Part shown: piece by piece, positions 13,504 to 28,979 of the stretch | Layout of the letters: the number at the start of each line of letters is the position of its first letter | Numbering within the stretch: position 1 is the first letter of the stretch | NCBI RefSeq assembly: GCF_027596085.1 | Contig: NC_072472.1 | Location: 8,776,371-8,840,370, forward strand | DNA: 64,000 nucleotides | Direction of reading: 5' to 3' | From: Anoplopoma fimbria | Taxonomy: Eukaryota > Chordata > Actinopteri > Perciformes > Anoplopomatidae | The notes under the pieces: model-generated | What the model saw: only the letters and a program-made list of their open reading frames with translations | Told to the model about the DNA's origin: nothing | Database searches by the model: none | Made by a program: the position numbers and the translations under genes

Positions 13504-15133
13504 ATAAGCCACATTCTAAGGTTGCTCTGTGCTTACTGGATGTGTAAGCATGTTCTTGTTGGTTAACACGTGGGCCATAACAACTTCATGAGGCAATGTG
13601 TTTAATTCACCCTGAGGTGACCGAGAAAAAGTAGAGATGAATGCAACTTTAAATAAGTCATATTACATTTGCTGTGCTTGAATTCCTTCTCTCTCACACA
13701 TTGTCTCTTTCCTGTGCCCATGTTTCCCTTCCCTCTCACACACATCCAGATACAGTCTTGCATGTCAGTCTATTTTCTCCCATCCTCTCCCAAGTCTCTG
13801 CCCCCACATCTGGTTCAGCTGTGGCTTGACAGGCTCAACATATTACAAGCTACCAAGAGACAGAGCAGCAATTAGAGGCTAAATAAAACATATTGTTATG
13901 CGGAAGTGTGGATGACGTGTCAATCCTACGTCATTCTCCTATATGATTTACATTTTAATCCTATAATTCTGGCGGGTTAAATTTAGAGATGTATTTGGTA
14001 TAGGTATGGAGTGTTATTTTTTTATTTGTTTTTCGCACTCATTAACACATGGGCCACCATGTTAATCTCATTATCAAAGAAAACGTTATATAAAGACTCA
14101 TGTGTAAAAATAAACAACGACATATGCGTCACTCGGGGGGGTATGAAACTGAAGGCTTGGTGGTGAATTGTTGTCATTCCAACAAACTATGTGTGCAGGC
14201 TTGTCAGGAAATATGACACATTGGAGCACAGTTTTGCCACAGGCCTTAGTGCAGCTACCGTATATAGAATAAACACAGACACATTTTGAAGGCACGCCTA
14301 AGGCTGCAAAAGTCTGTTCTTAACACATCCAGCTCTGGTGTAGGCTGCAACTGATTACTGTGACTCACACATACATGGATATGATGAATGTTTTATTAAT
14401 TTGCACCTCATCAAAACAGTATTAATCACAGAATCAGCCAAATATGTATTTGCAAGAAGGATCGGGTGATTAGCTGTTTACAAATATGTCGACTGCGACC
14501 ATGTAATTTGAGTACAATTATGTAATTCTCCTTTTATGTGGATTAAAAGCCATAAAAGTTGTACAGAAAATGTGTGATACAAGCACACACAGGTTTAACA
14601 TAAATGGACTCACCGGAACGGCAAAGGGTCCAAGCAGTCCATCACCTTACCTTGCATGTCCTACATGCCCAACTGCTATTTACAAGTGTGTGTGTTTGTT
14701 TAAGGGTGTGTGGTTTTATTAGTGTGCATGTACACACTCATGTTGTTTTTCTTTCCAAAGCTGAAGAGTGTGAATATTCCTTTCTTCATCTCTTTTGCAT
14801 AAAAGCCTCATGGAGGAGCCTTTAAAACATGTCAAGTTTAGCTCCCAGTTTTTGAAACGATGATACTTGTAGGGTAAAATTATGCACTATTAAGCTACAC
14901 AGACAGAACGCATTTTACTCTCCCTAATGCATTTCATACATTTACATAATATTCACGTTGCTTTCACTTTCTGTATGCATTGGGTGTTAGAGAATTTCCA
15001 TAGAGGATAAGAACATGTACTGCAAGATGACTGCTACTGTTGCCGGCTCCATGTTACTAAGGTTACAATCGACCTAGGATGCTGCTACAAGGTTGGCTCA
15101 AACGCATGTAGTTTATCAAAAAGTACTTTTTCA

Positions 15134-15134
<1 letters not shown>
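13504..15134. other. non-coding, no gene recognised
   Basis: Unique AT-rich sequence with no repeat or coding signal that I can name. The open frame at 14604-14825 is low-complexity and of chance length. Confidence 0.6.
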
Positions 15135-15164
<30 letters not shown>

Positions 15165-15190
15165 ATAATAATAATAATAATAATAATTAA
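15135..15190. repeat. (TAA)n microsatellite at the SINE tail
   Basis: ATA/TAA repeats with a single TTTT interruption near the middle. They abut the 3' end of the minus-strand SINE at 15191-15397, so they are best read as that element's simple-repeat tail (ATT on the element strand), later expanded. Confidence 0.9.
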
Positions 15191-15397
15191 GCCTTTATTA
15201 GTCCCACAATGGGGAAATTACAATTCTCTGCATTTAACCCATCCCGGAGGAGCAGTGGGCTGCTAAGAAGCGCCCGGGGAGCAACTGGGGGTTAGGTGTC
15301 TTGCTCAAGGACACCTCGGCATGTTGACTGTAGAGGGGTTCGAACTACCAACCTTGTGGTTTCGGGACGAGCGCTCTACCTCGTGTGCCACAGCCGC
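15191..15397 (-). mobile_element. tRNA-derived SINE with Rex1/L2-type LINE tail
   Basis: Read on the minus strand, the element begins with a tRNA-like head (GCGGCTGTGGC..., then GTAGAGCGC). A B-box-like GGTAGTTCGAACCCC is complementary to about 15335-15349. A central motif follows (complement of 15296-15314) that is shared with the SINEs at 33.4 and 49.7 kb. The 3' end, complement of 15192-15219, agrees at 26 of 28 bases with the LINE 3' end at 20842-20869. It finishes in the (TAA)n array. SINEs depend on LINE machinery recruited through such tails; pairing it with that particular LINE is my inference. I saw no target-site duplication. Confidence 0.85.
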
Positions 15398-16316
15398 TAT
15401 AACCGATTTAATCAATTAATTGTTCTAATGTTTCAATGATTGTTTAACCGGGGGCTTGGAGTGGGGGGCACCACCCCCGCCCCCCCATGCTAGGACTACT
15501 CTAAATGCTTTGCTCTACTAGAGACTGAAGAAAATCTCCATGGCTCACTCATGCTGCTGTTCAAAGTTTGAAAATTGAAAATTGAAAAAGAAAATGGGGG
15601 TGAGTAGCATTTCTGGCATCCTAGACCATGTCAACCACTAACAGTGGTTTATTCCCATGTGGCATCCCTGTCAGCCACACATATGTAGATGAATGGTTTT
15701 TATTGGCCTGTCCTAATCCAGGACATGTAAGGCTTGTTAGCGGCTGTCCTCACCACCAACAACAAGTTTGCATTTAGAAATCCCCAGACAATCAGTAGGC
15801 GGAGATCTGTTGCGGTTGGTAAGTAGATCGCGAATGTGTTTGACAGTCTTTGCCACTGCTTCCAGAAACCTTTTTTGTGTTAGACACAGAGCACTTTGAA
15901 GTGCAGGGGTTGAAAGTGTCATATGCCTTTGCTGAAAGTTGCAAACTCGTAAAGATGAAAGGAAAATATATATATATTCTACTTCAGTTTCTTTTTTTGT
16001 TCAATTGTTCAAGCTGGAACTGAACTTATGCTTTATTCGACTCCAGAGTGAAAGTTAGGAGAAAGTGGATCAGTTTAAATTTGCTGCTATAATTTGTCTC
16101 TTCCGTGGAACAGAAGCTTTAGATGATGTTGAAGTCACGTTTCATGTAATACATCAATTATTAGTTAAATCCGTTTCCCTTACACTTTAACTAATTTTGC
16201 TTTCATCTTTTCAAGTGTGATTTTTTTTTTTGCACAATTTCAAGATTTTCTGAATTTATGGCATCGACAAATTTAAAATGTGCATAAAAAAAACGCTGGT
16301 TGGAAATGCACCTATT
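15398..16316. other. non-coding, no gene recognised
   Basis: Contains a G/C-rich patch at about 15450-15487 with runs of five to six G and then C, able to form a short stem. The rest is AT-rich and featureless. The open frame at 15737-15922 (-) is of chance length. Confidence 0.6.
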
Positions 16317-16583
16317 AACACAAAGGGAGAAGAGACGAGCACACCAGTCGCACAGAGGAAGAAGAGAGAAGGACACCATTCAGACAGAGGAAGAAGAGAG
16401 AAGGACACCATTCACACAGAGGGAGAAGAGAGAAGGACACCATTCACACAGAGGGAGAAGAGAGAAGGACACCATTCAGACAGAGGAAGAAGAGAGAAGG
16501 ACACCATTCACACAGAGGGAGAAGAGAGAAGGACACCATTCACACAGAGGGAGAAGAGAGAAGGACACCATTCACACAGAGGC
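16317..16583. repeat. 32-bp minisatellite with 96-bp higher-order unit
   Basis: About eight head-to-tail copies of a purine-rich 32-bp unit (GAAGAGAGAAGGACACC plus CATTCAnACAGAGGnA). Six or more copies are nearly identical, and the first is diverged. Two variants occur: CAGACAGAGGAAG (A) and CACACAGAGGGAG (B), in the order A-B-B-A-B-B-B from about 16379. That order indicates that 96-bp trimers were amplified. No frame of the unit has a stop on the plus strand, so two long overlapping frames (from 16278 and 16300) cross the array. Because 32 is not a multiple of 3, each frame cycles through all three readings. These are artefacts of the repeat, not genes. Confidence 0.95.
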
Positions 16584-19500
16584 AGAGTGGGAGTATAAGC
16601 ATATTTTAGACTTTTCAATGTTTGGCAGAGGCTAAAAGATTACAGAGGGAGACAAAAATGAAAAGAATGAGTGGGTGAGGAGATGTGTCAAACCTCCAGA
16701 GAAACAGCACATTTCTCTAATTTGCATAAGTGTATGCAATTATCTCTAATGAGGCACACAATAAGGGACACAACTTGCTCTTCTTGAGAAACCCACTGGG
16801 ATGTGGTTATCTTCAGGAAACATTAACTGGATTCGTAGATGTCTGTTAATGAAAGACAAATGTAGTGTTGTGATGATGTTTTAGATCTTGGTTGAAGTGA
16901 CGAGAGTGAAGAATGGTCGAAACATCACACTTGACATAAAGTGCCATTTACAATGTCATAAACAAACACTGCACTACATTGCCAGAGTATAAAACACCAG
17001 TTAATGTTATGGCATATGCTCAATCGTCCATTTATGACAACATCGTATTCTAGGTGAGCAAGGTGTCTCTCCATTACATTTTTGGGGCATCGCTGATTTC
17101 CATATTGTGTTGCCGCTTGCTGCGAGTAATCTGAATCATTTCGTCATGAAAAACACAGGGCCCTTTGTATCGTATTGTATAACATAAAACATGTTTGTGC
17201 ATTTTGCCAAACTGGGTACGGACAAAACCGAAACAGTATTTGTAGTCTTTCTAGTCTTTTATTATATGGGGGATCAAATCTTTTTTTTTTTCACATTTTT
17301 ATTTGAGTTCATTTGTGAAAATAAATGTTAACTATATTTTCTATTGCAATTATTGGATTTCAGACAGTGGCATCATCGTGATGGAGATTCCTCCCTGGAC
17401 ACAGGACACAACCTGGTATCCTATATAGGCTATAAATACGCTTCAAGACAAAAACAAAACAAAAGTACTTAGTTAGGTTCAGGCAACAATACTTCTACTT
17501 GGTTATGTTTAGGCAACAAAAGTACTTTATGCACGGACAGCAGTCTCCTGTGTGAAAGCACTGTGTTTTGCGGCCCTTCCAAAACTCCAACCTCCTCTCT
17601 ATGAGGTCTTCTGCATACTTATTTGAAGATGTAATGCATATAAAAGTATGTTTACACTGAAACAATGCATTTTTTTTAAAGAGACAGGGCTGTTAGTAGC
17701 GTCCAGATCTCTCCCATGGTTGTCTGAAACGACCACTGTTTTGATTGAATGAATACATGCCTCGACTAGACACTAATGGGCAGGAAAGCTTAGTCAACCT
17801 ATAAACAAGCAGAAATATGTGCATACAATGGACTCAAATAAACTTACCAAGCTGTCTACCCGCACAGAAATGGCTGAGTGGCTGTTAGATGCCGCAATGT
17901 GTGTAGTGGAAATTACATAAGCTGTTCACTGTTAGCCAAAGACACCGTCCAAACACTCAACGTGAGAAAACTGTCTTCTCCCCAGTGTGTCTCTGGGCGC
18001 AGAGTAGTGGCTTGGGGACCATAATTCCCTCAGCAGCCCTCTACCACCTGGGGGCCAGTTAACAGTAGTGATCTAAGAAACAGCAGGCAGTCAATAGCCG
18101 TATATAACTGGCAGGAAAAAAATGGTTCAGAGAAAGTGTGAGTCACTGCAACCATGAGAAATCCTTAAGCATGCAGCCATGAATAGCAATCAAAAATACT
18201 ATGCTGTATGCTGCAACAGAATGTGAGATTAGCCATGGACAGACACAGAGGTGCACAGTAACACATTCACATGCACACACACAACTGAGCGCATAGTGTA
18301 TATGGCAGAGATAATGAAAATCTCAATTGGTAGCACTTCAAAAAATGTTGTGTGAGCCTGTCTTCTGGCTTCTAATTGAAACCCACTATTATTTCATTAT
18401 ACTGACATTTTATACACTTTTTTAGTGTGTTATGTACACCAGAATAAATACTGTGTTTAACTTCCTGCAGTTTTTGATGGAAATACTAAATATTTCATTC
18501 AAAAAATATAAAATATTTTGTCTGAAAAACTTCAAAACCCTTGCTCTGACGTAAGATAAACATCTCAGGAGAGCTGGCTCTACTGCAATGTATTCACATT
18601 TTTTAATGCTTTCAATCTTACAGAAGGAGGATCCCAGGGTTTTGTTTTCATCAAACAGCAATACACATAGGTTCATCTTCTTGAGCAACTGAGTATCTCT
18701 TTTCAAAGCAGTGGAACTGTAAAGCCTGCCAGCGTTAATTCCCATGAGCAATTGCAGCTGTGGCCTCTCAGGGGTTTACCAGCACCCACAGTTCCCTTGA
18801 GGGTCCTCCCTTTGGATTCACACAGGGAAGCCAACCAACACAAGAGCTGTTCCATTTAAAAGCACATTCTGCCATACATATCTTCATAGCGGAAAGCAAA
18901 GTATGTTTGGGAGAGGGTTGGGAGAAATAGTTTCAGCTGACAGGGAGAAAACAATCTCTCTGAATTTACTTAGAACTGTAATAAGTGACTAAATACTTGT
19001 GTTGTTTTTTTCAGCTTTGGATTTGCAGTTTGTATAAAGTATCACCTTCACAACACACAAGATAAGACACAGATCAGAACATTGAATTGACCAACTTTAA
19101 CTCCCTCGAAACTTACCTTAACCTCACCTGATACATTTCTCAATCCTACCCTTTTCTCCCCTTAACATAAGCTTATTTCAGTCAGGAGAAACTTCATTTA
19201 GAGTGAAAAAATAAATTAATTTATGGTCCATAACTAAGTTTGTATTGTGGAAAGTCTTTGGCGATTAGACCCCATCGTGACGTAGTCATACTTAAGAGGG
19301 TAGAGATCCCATGGTTAGTACAGTGATATGGTGGTGGTGGTGAAGAGGTAAAGAGAGTAGGCTGAAGATCTGGATGATGGGATGTGGAGTAGGTGAATAG
19401 TGCAGGTGAATGAGGTGACAACTGTCAGTAGAGAGAACCATTTTTGAGAGTTTCCAAGCAAAGGTAAGCAAATGGGTTTAGGGAGATTTTGGCAAAATCT

Positions 19501-20824
19501 CATTGATTTAACTTGGAGTGAACGCCCATTTTTGCTGAAAGAGCCATAGAGATATATAAAAAAAGAGAGAGAAAGATAGATTTGTGAAAATAAAATGAGC
19601 ATAAAAAGAGTATTGCTGACTCAGCATCCGCTAAGCTACACTTCTATCTTTGGAAAAAACAGAAAACAAAAAAAAAAACAGGCTTAAATCCTAAAAGAAA
19701 TGCTTAACTTTCTGGGGACGGATCCTCATAATGGAGCTCTCGGAACAGATCTCAGTAATACCATATGTACAAGTACACCCATACAAACAGTGACCGTGTG
19801 TTACACTTGCACCTGGGTTGTGCTACATCAGTGAGTAGACTGAGACCACTGAAATCTGAAATTTGCTTTGAAGCCAATTGACAGAATCTCTGTTTCTAGG
19901 TCATCAGTTCCCCGCGGAGCCTTGTGTAACTGGTGAGAGTACATACAAAGCAACAAATGATGCAGATGAAGAGATACACATGCAGGGCAAATGAATGTCC
20001 TTCATGCTTACTGCAAAGAGAGATTTGATGTGTCCCCAAAACATGGATTTAAAGTTTGGTTTAATACAAGTACAATGACATTTCATACTGAATTTTACCT
20101 ACAGAATTTGGTAATATTTCCAATAATGGTGTTGGTTTCCCATTTTTTTTTTAAGTGAGCTTCTTTAGATAATCACAAACTAAAATACTGAGGCACCAGA
20201 GCTGCTTCCATACTGTCCTAATACAATTGGAACATATTCAAAGAAAAGTTCTAACTGATGTGTAATACCTATTTTTTTGTGTATGGCATAATGCGAGATC
20301 ACCCCTATAACACTGAAATAATATTTTTTAAATATATATTGATAACTTCAATTCATTTACCCATGTATTTGCTGACCCTTATCTGTCCATAAATAAACAA
20401 AAATCTAAAAACTTGTGATAGTTCAAGACTATGGCAGAAGTAAGACATGATCTGGGGACGGTAAAAAGTATTCGAATAGAAATGCAAAGCAATTATTAAC
20501 ATTTACAGGCACAAAAACTTGCTTTAACTAGCAACCAAACCATAGCAGCAAGTCCCACAAAAGTCCGCAGGCAGCAGGAATAATATCCTCAGGCTTAGTG
20601 TCTACGGTCTGACTCGTATTGTCAGATTACGAACAAATCTGGCTGGCCCTCAGAGTCCCCAAGAGGTCTTTCCTGCATATTCCAACCTACATGTTGCATG
20701 GTAAATGTCAAGGGCAGCCATTATGGACTAGAACTAGCTTCAGCGACAGCCAAGTTGAGTCAAGGACACAGGTTTTAGTAATGAACACTACAAGAAACAA
20801 GCGCATAAAGCTACCATAAGCTAC
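16584..20824. other. non-coding, no gene recognised
   Basis: Unique AT-rich sequence apart from the short dispersed-repeat dimer at 17460-17525. The stretch at about 16710-16765 is TAATTA/ATTTGCAT-rich and may be regulatory. The frames at 18422-18751 (-) and 19315-19602 (-) match nothing that I recognise. Confidence 0.6.
17460..17525 (-). repeat. dimeric 30-bp unit of a dispersed teleost repeat
   Basis: Two diverged copies of TACTT(A/G)GTTA(G/T)GTTnAGGCAACAA, starting at 17466 and 17496. Read on the minus strand they give GTTGCCT(A/G)AAC(A/C)TAAC(C/T)AAGTA. The same words recur at 28941-28979 and 47245-47303 in the other orientation. From memory this resembles a short repeat common in percomorph genomes; its class is unknown to me. 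Confidence 0.5.
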
Positions 20825-20900
20825 GAGGGGATCATCCTGTAAATTTCCCCACTGCGGGACTAATAAAGGATTATCTTATCTTATCTTATCTTATCTTATC
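20825..20900 (+). mobile_element. LINE 3' end with (TTATC)6 tail
   Basis: The sequence AATTTCCCCACTGCGGGACT followed by AATAAAGGA and six TTATC units is the form of the 3' terminus of teleost Rex1/L2-type non-LTR retrotransposons. I cannot separate the clades without a search. Non-LTR elements end in short tandem units rather than only poly(A), which fits. The 28 bases 20842-20869 closely match the tail of the SINE at 15191-15397. The upstream extent is unclear; the open frame at 20619-20819 shows no clear reverse transcriptase motif. Confidence 0.75.
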
Positions 20901-21030
20901 ATCTGCACTGCCAAAGGCAAGCTAAATATTATCACACATACCCTTGGCATCAGACAGATAGGTATAAACTCTCATCCCAACTATTTCACTCTTGGCTGCA
21001 GACCAGTAAGTGAACTCAGAATTACATCTT

Positions 21031-21284
21031 AACCGTTTTGCAGATGACACTGCATTGAGCAAGACACACCTCCAACAAGGGTTAAAGACAGCAGAAGTTT
21101 TTGACTAGAAGCAGATGTGAAACTAGGAAAATGGACATGCCAGTTAAACTGAGTACTATTTAACTGGGCCAGTAGCTGTGGCTAAAGCAACAGAATGCTC
21201 AACTGAAACCAACTGCTGGTGGAAGAAGTGAGTGGCTTAGAAGTTCTAGTCTGTTTAGGTATCACAGTATCACATGATCTGAGG
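21031..21284 (+). mobile_element. decayed LINE reverse transcriptase fragment
   Basis: At 21031-21057 the plus strand reads N-R-F-A-D-D-T-A-L, the catalytic (F/Y)-A-D-D box of non-LTR reverse transcriptases. It is followed by SKTHLQQGLKTAEVF and then stops. At 21240-21284, in another frame, it reads EVLVCLGITVSHDLR, resembling the YLGI...DL segment downstream of the active site. Order, spacing and strand agree with a LINE ORF2 broken by several stops and at least one frameshift. It lies between two LINE 3' tails; it may belong to the element ending at about 22180, truncated at its 5' end. It is not functional. Confidence 0.75.
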
Positions 21285-22028
21285 CTGTTCTAATGTTAAA
21301 ACCTATTACTTTACTTTTTATTTTAGGTGCATGATTATACAATGTAGTTTTATTGTTCCAGTGCTGTACATTATCTATTCAACAACTTCTTTGTGATAGT
21401 GAACTTGCCCAGTTCCCTTTTTGTTACCATGACTAGTAGCAGCTACTGTTACAAATTTAGCAGTGATTTGACTACGTAACAAATAATCATAACAATTAAA
21501 AGTTGTACTTTTTGTGCTTTTCCCTTTCTGAAGCATGCATGCACACATTAACAATGACTTACTCAGATAGCAACATCTGTGAGGTGCTTGAGGGGGATGT
21601 TGGGGTGAACAGGCTAATGTCTACTCCCATATGGCTGCACCAAATTGTGTGCAAACAATTTTGTTGAATCAGAGCTTCTAGAGAATAACAACTTCCAAAC
21701 AATAATCTGCTACCTGGCCTTATCTGAAATATATTTACTTTAAAAAGTAAAAGTAAGATGACTTACTTTCCTCAAATGGATAGTTAAACACACCAAGCAT
21801 AAAACTGCAGTTGGACTTTTTACTTTGAAATTGTTGTACCCTCAGGCCTCTTAGTAAAGAAATATGAGGTGTTGTATTTTTATTTTCTTGAGTAAATATT
21901 AACAAGGCATCCAATCTGATGTCAGTCTGCATAGTAGCAAAACCAAGAGCAACATTATCAACCTGCAACACATAACATAACAACAGCGGAGACCACAGTC
22001 TGTCAACATGCTGACCAGCCCCCCCCCA

Positions 22029-22180
22029 TGTGTATATACTGTACATTTATTTCTTATTTTTGTTCTATCTTTATTTTGTTGTATAGTATGTGTATTTATT
22101 GTCTGTGTCTGTGTAGTTGAGCTGCTGCAACACTCGAATTTCCCCCATGGGGATCAATAAAGGAATATAATAATAATAAC
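22029..22180 (+). mobile_element. LINE 3' untranslated end with (TAA)n tail
   Basis: A T-rich stretch is followed by GAGCTGCTGCAACACTCGAA, then TTTCCCCCATGGGGATCAAT, AAAGGAATA and a short TAATAATAA tail. This matches the general form of Rex1/L2-type LINE 3' ends in fish and is related to, but distinct from, the tail at 20825-20900. With the reverse transcriptase fragment upstream it may mark one 5'-truncated insertion of roughly 1.2 kb. Confidence 0.65.
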
Positions 22181-24881
22181 TACAATGTAGAGCCAAAACT
22201 AAGGAACCCCTGAGAACTACCTTAACATGCTTGCACGTATGCTCATTAATAAACTACGAATACATTAACAGTATGCATATGCATGACACGCATCCGGCAG
22301 ATTGCATGTTTGAAATACATCATGTCAACCTATCAACTCTGTTCACACTGCTTCTTTGTGCTTTAACCCTACTAAAAGCTGCTTTCAGTTAAAGATTTTT
22401 CATGTTAGTGAGTGTAAATAGTCTTGTCCTTTCAGTTGTGATGAAGCTGTATATCTCTGTATTTGTAAAAAGTTATTACTGCTCTATTTGAATGTCTTTG
22501 ACATGGAGTGGATGCAGCTTTATCCTGTAACGTGTCGTGTGAATATTATGCGTGTATAATTTTTGTGCCTAGGTGCTTGTTTTGGTCTGATCAGCTTTGC
22601 AAGACTATATTTTCAGAAAGCATTCATTCACATAGAGTGGTATGAGGACACACTTGTGGATGTGTCAGACAGGTTGGAATCTGACAACCATGAATTAGCT
22701 GGTAATGAGGCTCTTCTCTGTAATGGTGGAGGAAACCATCGGCTCAAGAAAAGGAAAGGTCAAGCTGTGAGAGCTGCCATAAACTTGTTAAAAGGTCAAA
22801 CTCGACATTGAAGCATTCTTCATTCCAAAATCTTTACAGGTCATGGAAAACACACCTACGGTATTTATGTAGGTGGGCAGTAGATGTGTGTCTCTTTGCC
22901 ATTTGAGGTTTTATGCAAAAATGGCGCCGACTACATTGCTGGTCTCTTAAATAATGCATCTTTGAAATGTAATGACATAATTGTTAACCTCTGAATTCAT
23001 TCCTATTTGCATAACTGGGAAGATACAGTGTGTGGCCAGAAGTTTGTGAATCAAGATAAAGTGGGACAACGCTGTCCTCTGTTTTCATTTTTCATATAAG
23101 TATACAGCAGGCTGAAAAAAGTGCATTCACATAAATCAGTAATCTTTGCTTCTGTCCCCTTAAGCTGCTTTCATAATTTACAATACACATTGTAAGTCAC
23201 TGGGCATCACCCTCAAGTGTCCTTTAGGCCTCCACTATCACAATACACTGAGTGAATAGGAGTTTTATTTTGAAAGATAGATGAACATAGATAGGACCGT
23301 GGAGAAGGCTCTCTTCAAAACTTTTTGGGTTGGATTTCTGATTTCTCACAGCATGATTATTAAACTAGTACTACACCAATAGATAAGCCTGGCCAAGCTA
23401 CATTAGTTTATTAATTATGATGGTATTATAACGGCTACGGCAAATCTGTCTAGCATGGCAAATATATGATTTTTCCTAAACTGTAAAATGTATTGCTCAG
23501 CACAGTTCAGCATCTTGGTCACAAATATTGCAAAACTTATTAAAGCAATTCCTTTCAAAAATGTTTGTGTTGTGTGATATTAAAAAATATGAAATAATAA
23601 TAACTTTTTAAATTTCATTATTATTCTTCTCTATATGTATCAGACTGTTGTCGTTGCTAGTTAAATTAAGTAATGAGGTTTATCTTGAAATAAAACATTT
23701 AAGCGATAAAACAAATACGCCAATACAGAATAAGCAATCCAAAGGGTTTACTGTTCCATCACTGTTCATTAATATGTTGTCAAGAATGAATGCCTCAGTA
23801 AAAATAATTAATGAAAAATGTAAATAGAATAAGTGACTGAAAACACAGTGGGGCTGTCTTTCCACTGTGAACTTTGAGATAGATTACTCTTATTAACAGG
23901 CACTGAGAAGAGATTTGCAGGTGAGGGTCCTGTATAATACTTTCCATTCAAATCCTTATCAGACACTCATTCAAACAGGCGTAGTGTGAGCTTGCAGAGA
24001 AATTGTAGGTTTTCAAGCCCTCAAAATCTTTCATGGTGTTTCAAAACCCTGATTCTACCTGCCATGATGGATTCAGTACATTAATAATAGACAGGGCCGC
24101 TATTATTCTGGGGTATCCAATTTAAAATGATGAAAAAGTAATATACTGAAGCTTTAGTAGAATGAGAAATATGAGACAAGAGATGTAAAAGGGTTGCTTA
24201 GAAAAGGGAGATGGGCAGAATATCCTGTTAGTCAAATGTAAATTACTTTTGTGCAATTTACTAAGTGCTCATGGTATTCAAAGCCTTGGCTGGACTCCTG
24301 GCACCAGATGCATAAAACTTTATAGATTCATGACTACAGAGCCTGTGTATGCATACAATTAGAAATATGCAAACTGTGCCAGATTTATGAACCTGTTTGT
24401 ACCATCAGTTCATTGTCAAACATATCAGTCACTGTGGAATGGTGCATACATGCACAGTGCAACTCCCATAACAAGATTTTTCTGCAACACATCTAAATAT
24501 TCTTCTTCCGGGTCCCACAACATACAGCTCCACAACGCTGCTGTAATGAGCGTATTAAGAATTTATTATGACAAAAGTGATGATTGTATGGTTTAAGTGG
24601 GGAAAGGTTGAAGCGCTTCATGAGTGCTGGGAAATGTTCCCGTGAATATTTTAAAAGCATCGATGTGCAGAATTCTTACTGGCACATTACTGCACAATTT
24701 GTATGAAAACATGTGCCTCCCTTTACCAATGTTCGAATAAAATCATGCTCACTCGAAGAGGGACATTAACATGTTACAGTGTACAACAAAGTGTTGAGCT
24801 GATGAAACGCTCATGTTTCATCCATACAGGGGTTTTTAACTTAATCTGCCTGATTGGAGCTCTTCCTAAAGGTCTTGGACG
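22181..24881. other. non-coding, no gene recognised
   Basis: AT-rich unique sequence. The frame at 22563-22811 (+, 82 codons) follows a CTAG resembling an acceptor and ends in a basic KKRKGQAVRAAINLLKGQ stretch. I recognise no family and treat it as chance. The frame at 24387-24596 is likewise unsupported. Confidence 0.6.
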
Positions 24882-28356
<3,475 letters not shown>

Positions 28357-28940
28357 GGTGCCATGTAGCTTGTAATAATGAGTGGACATGTGATTTCTCC
28401 CTGTTAAAAACACCAGCTGAAAACACAGAAAACACCATGCTGCAACATAGTTGTGACAAACTGTAGACCACCTGGGCCAGCTGTAGTGGAAAACATAAAA
28501 AGCACTAAGAATAAACAGCGAGACAACAGTGAACTGCCATCAAGAGAAAGCAGCTATAATGTAATGTGCTGTTTACATGCCTTGAGGCTGCGGTGAAGTG
28601 TCATTATGTGGAGAGAGCAAGTCATTCTTGAGCCAGGTCTAGGCAGAATAAAATAACAGACTACAAGGCTTGGCAAGCACTTGTTATGGCCTCAGGGATG
28701 ATTTTAACCAGTTTGAAAGGTTGTTGTTGTTGCTGCATTGTTTTAATCCCATCAGTTGGCAGCTAACATTAACTAATCTAATTTGTATTTAGTATTAAAA
28801 AAAAAAACGTTACTTCTGAACTATATGATTTTTTTTTTAGCTAGCAATAACTGCTTTGTGACAAGAAAGTTGTTTAGTTATTTAAAATTACATTACGTAC
28901 TTATGTTACATTGTTTATGTATGTATTTAGTTATTTTAAG

Positions 28941-28979
28941 CCAAACCATAATGATTTTCCTAATCCTAACTAAGTAGTT
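28941..28979 (+). repeat. copy of a dispersed teleost repeat
   Basis: CCAAACCATAATGATTTTCC followed by TAATCCTAACTAAGTAGTT lines up with the repeat at 47245-47303 and, reversed, with 17460-17525. Similarity may continue right to about 29020 (ACGTAAACAACGTAATGACA). Family and mobility are unknown to me. Confidence 0.5.

Noticed and set aside
18046..18060. CTCF-like CCACCTGGGGGCC
   Set aside because: A key A is replaced by T within the core; a weaker match than the site kept at 31228.
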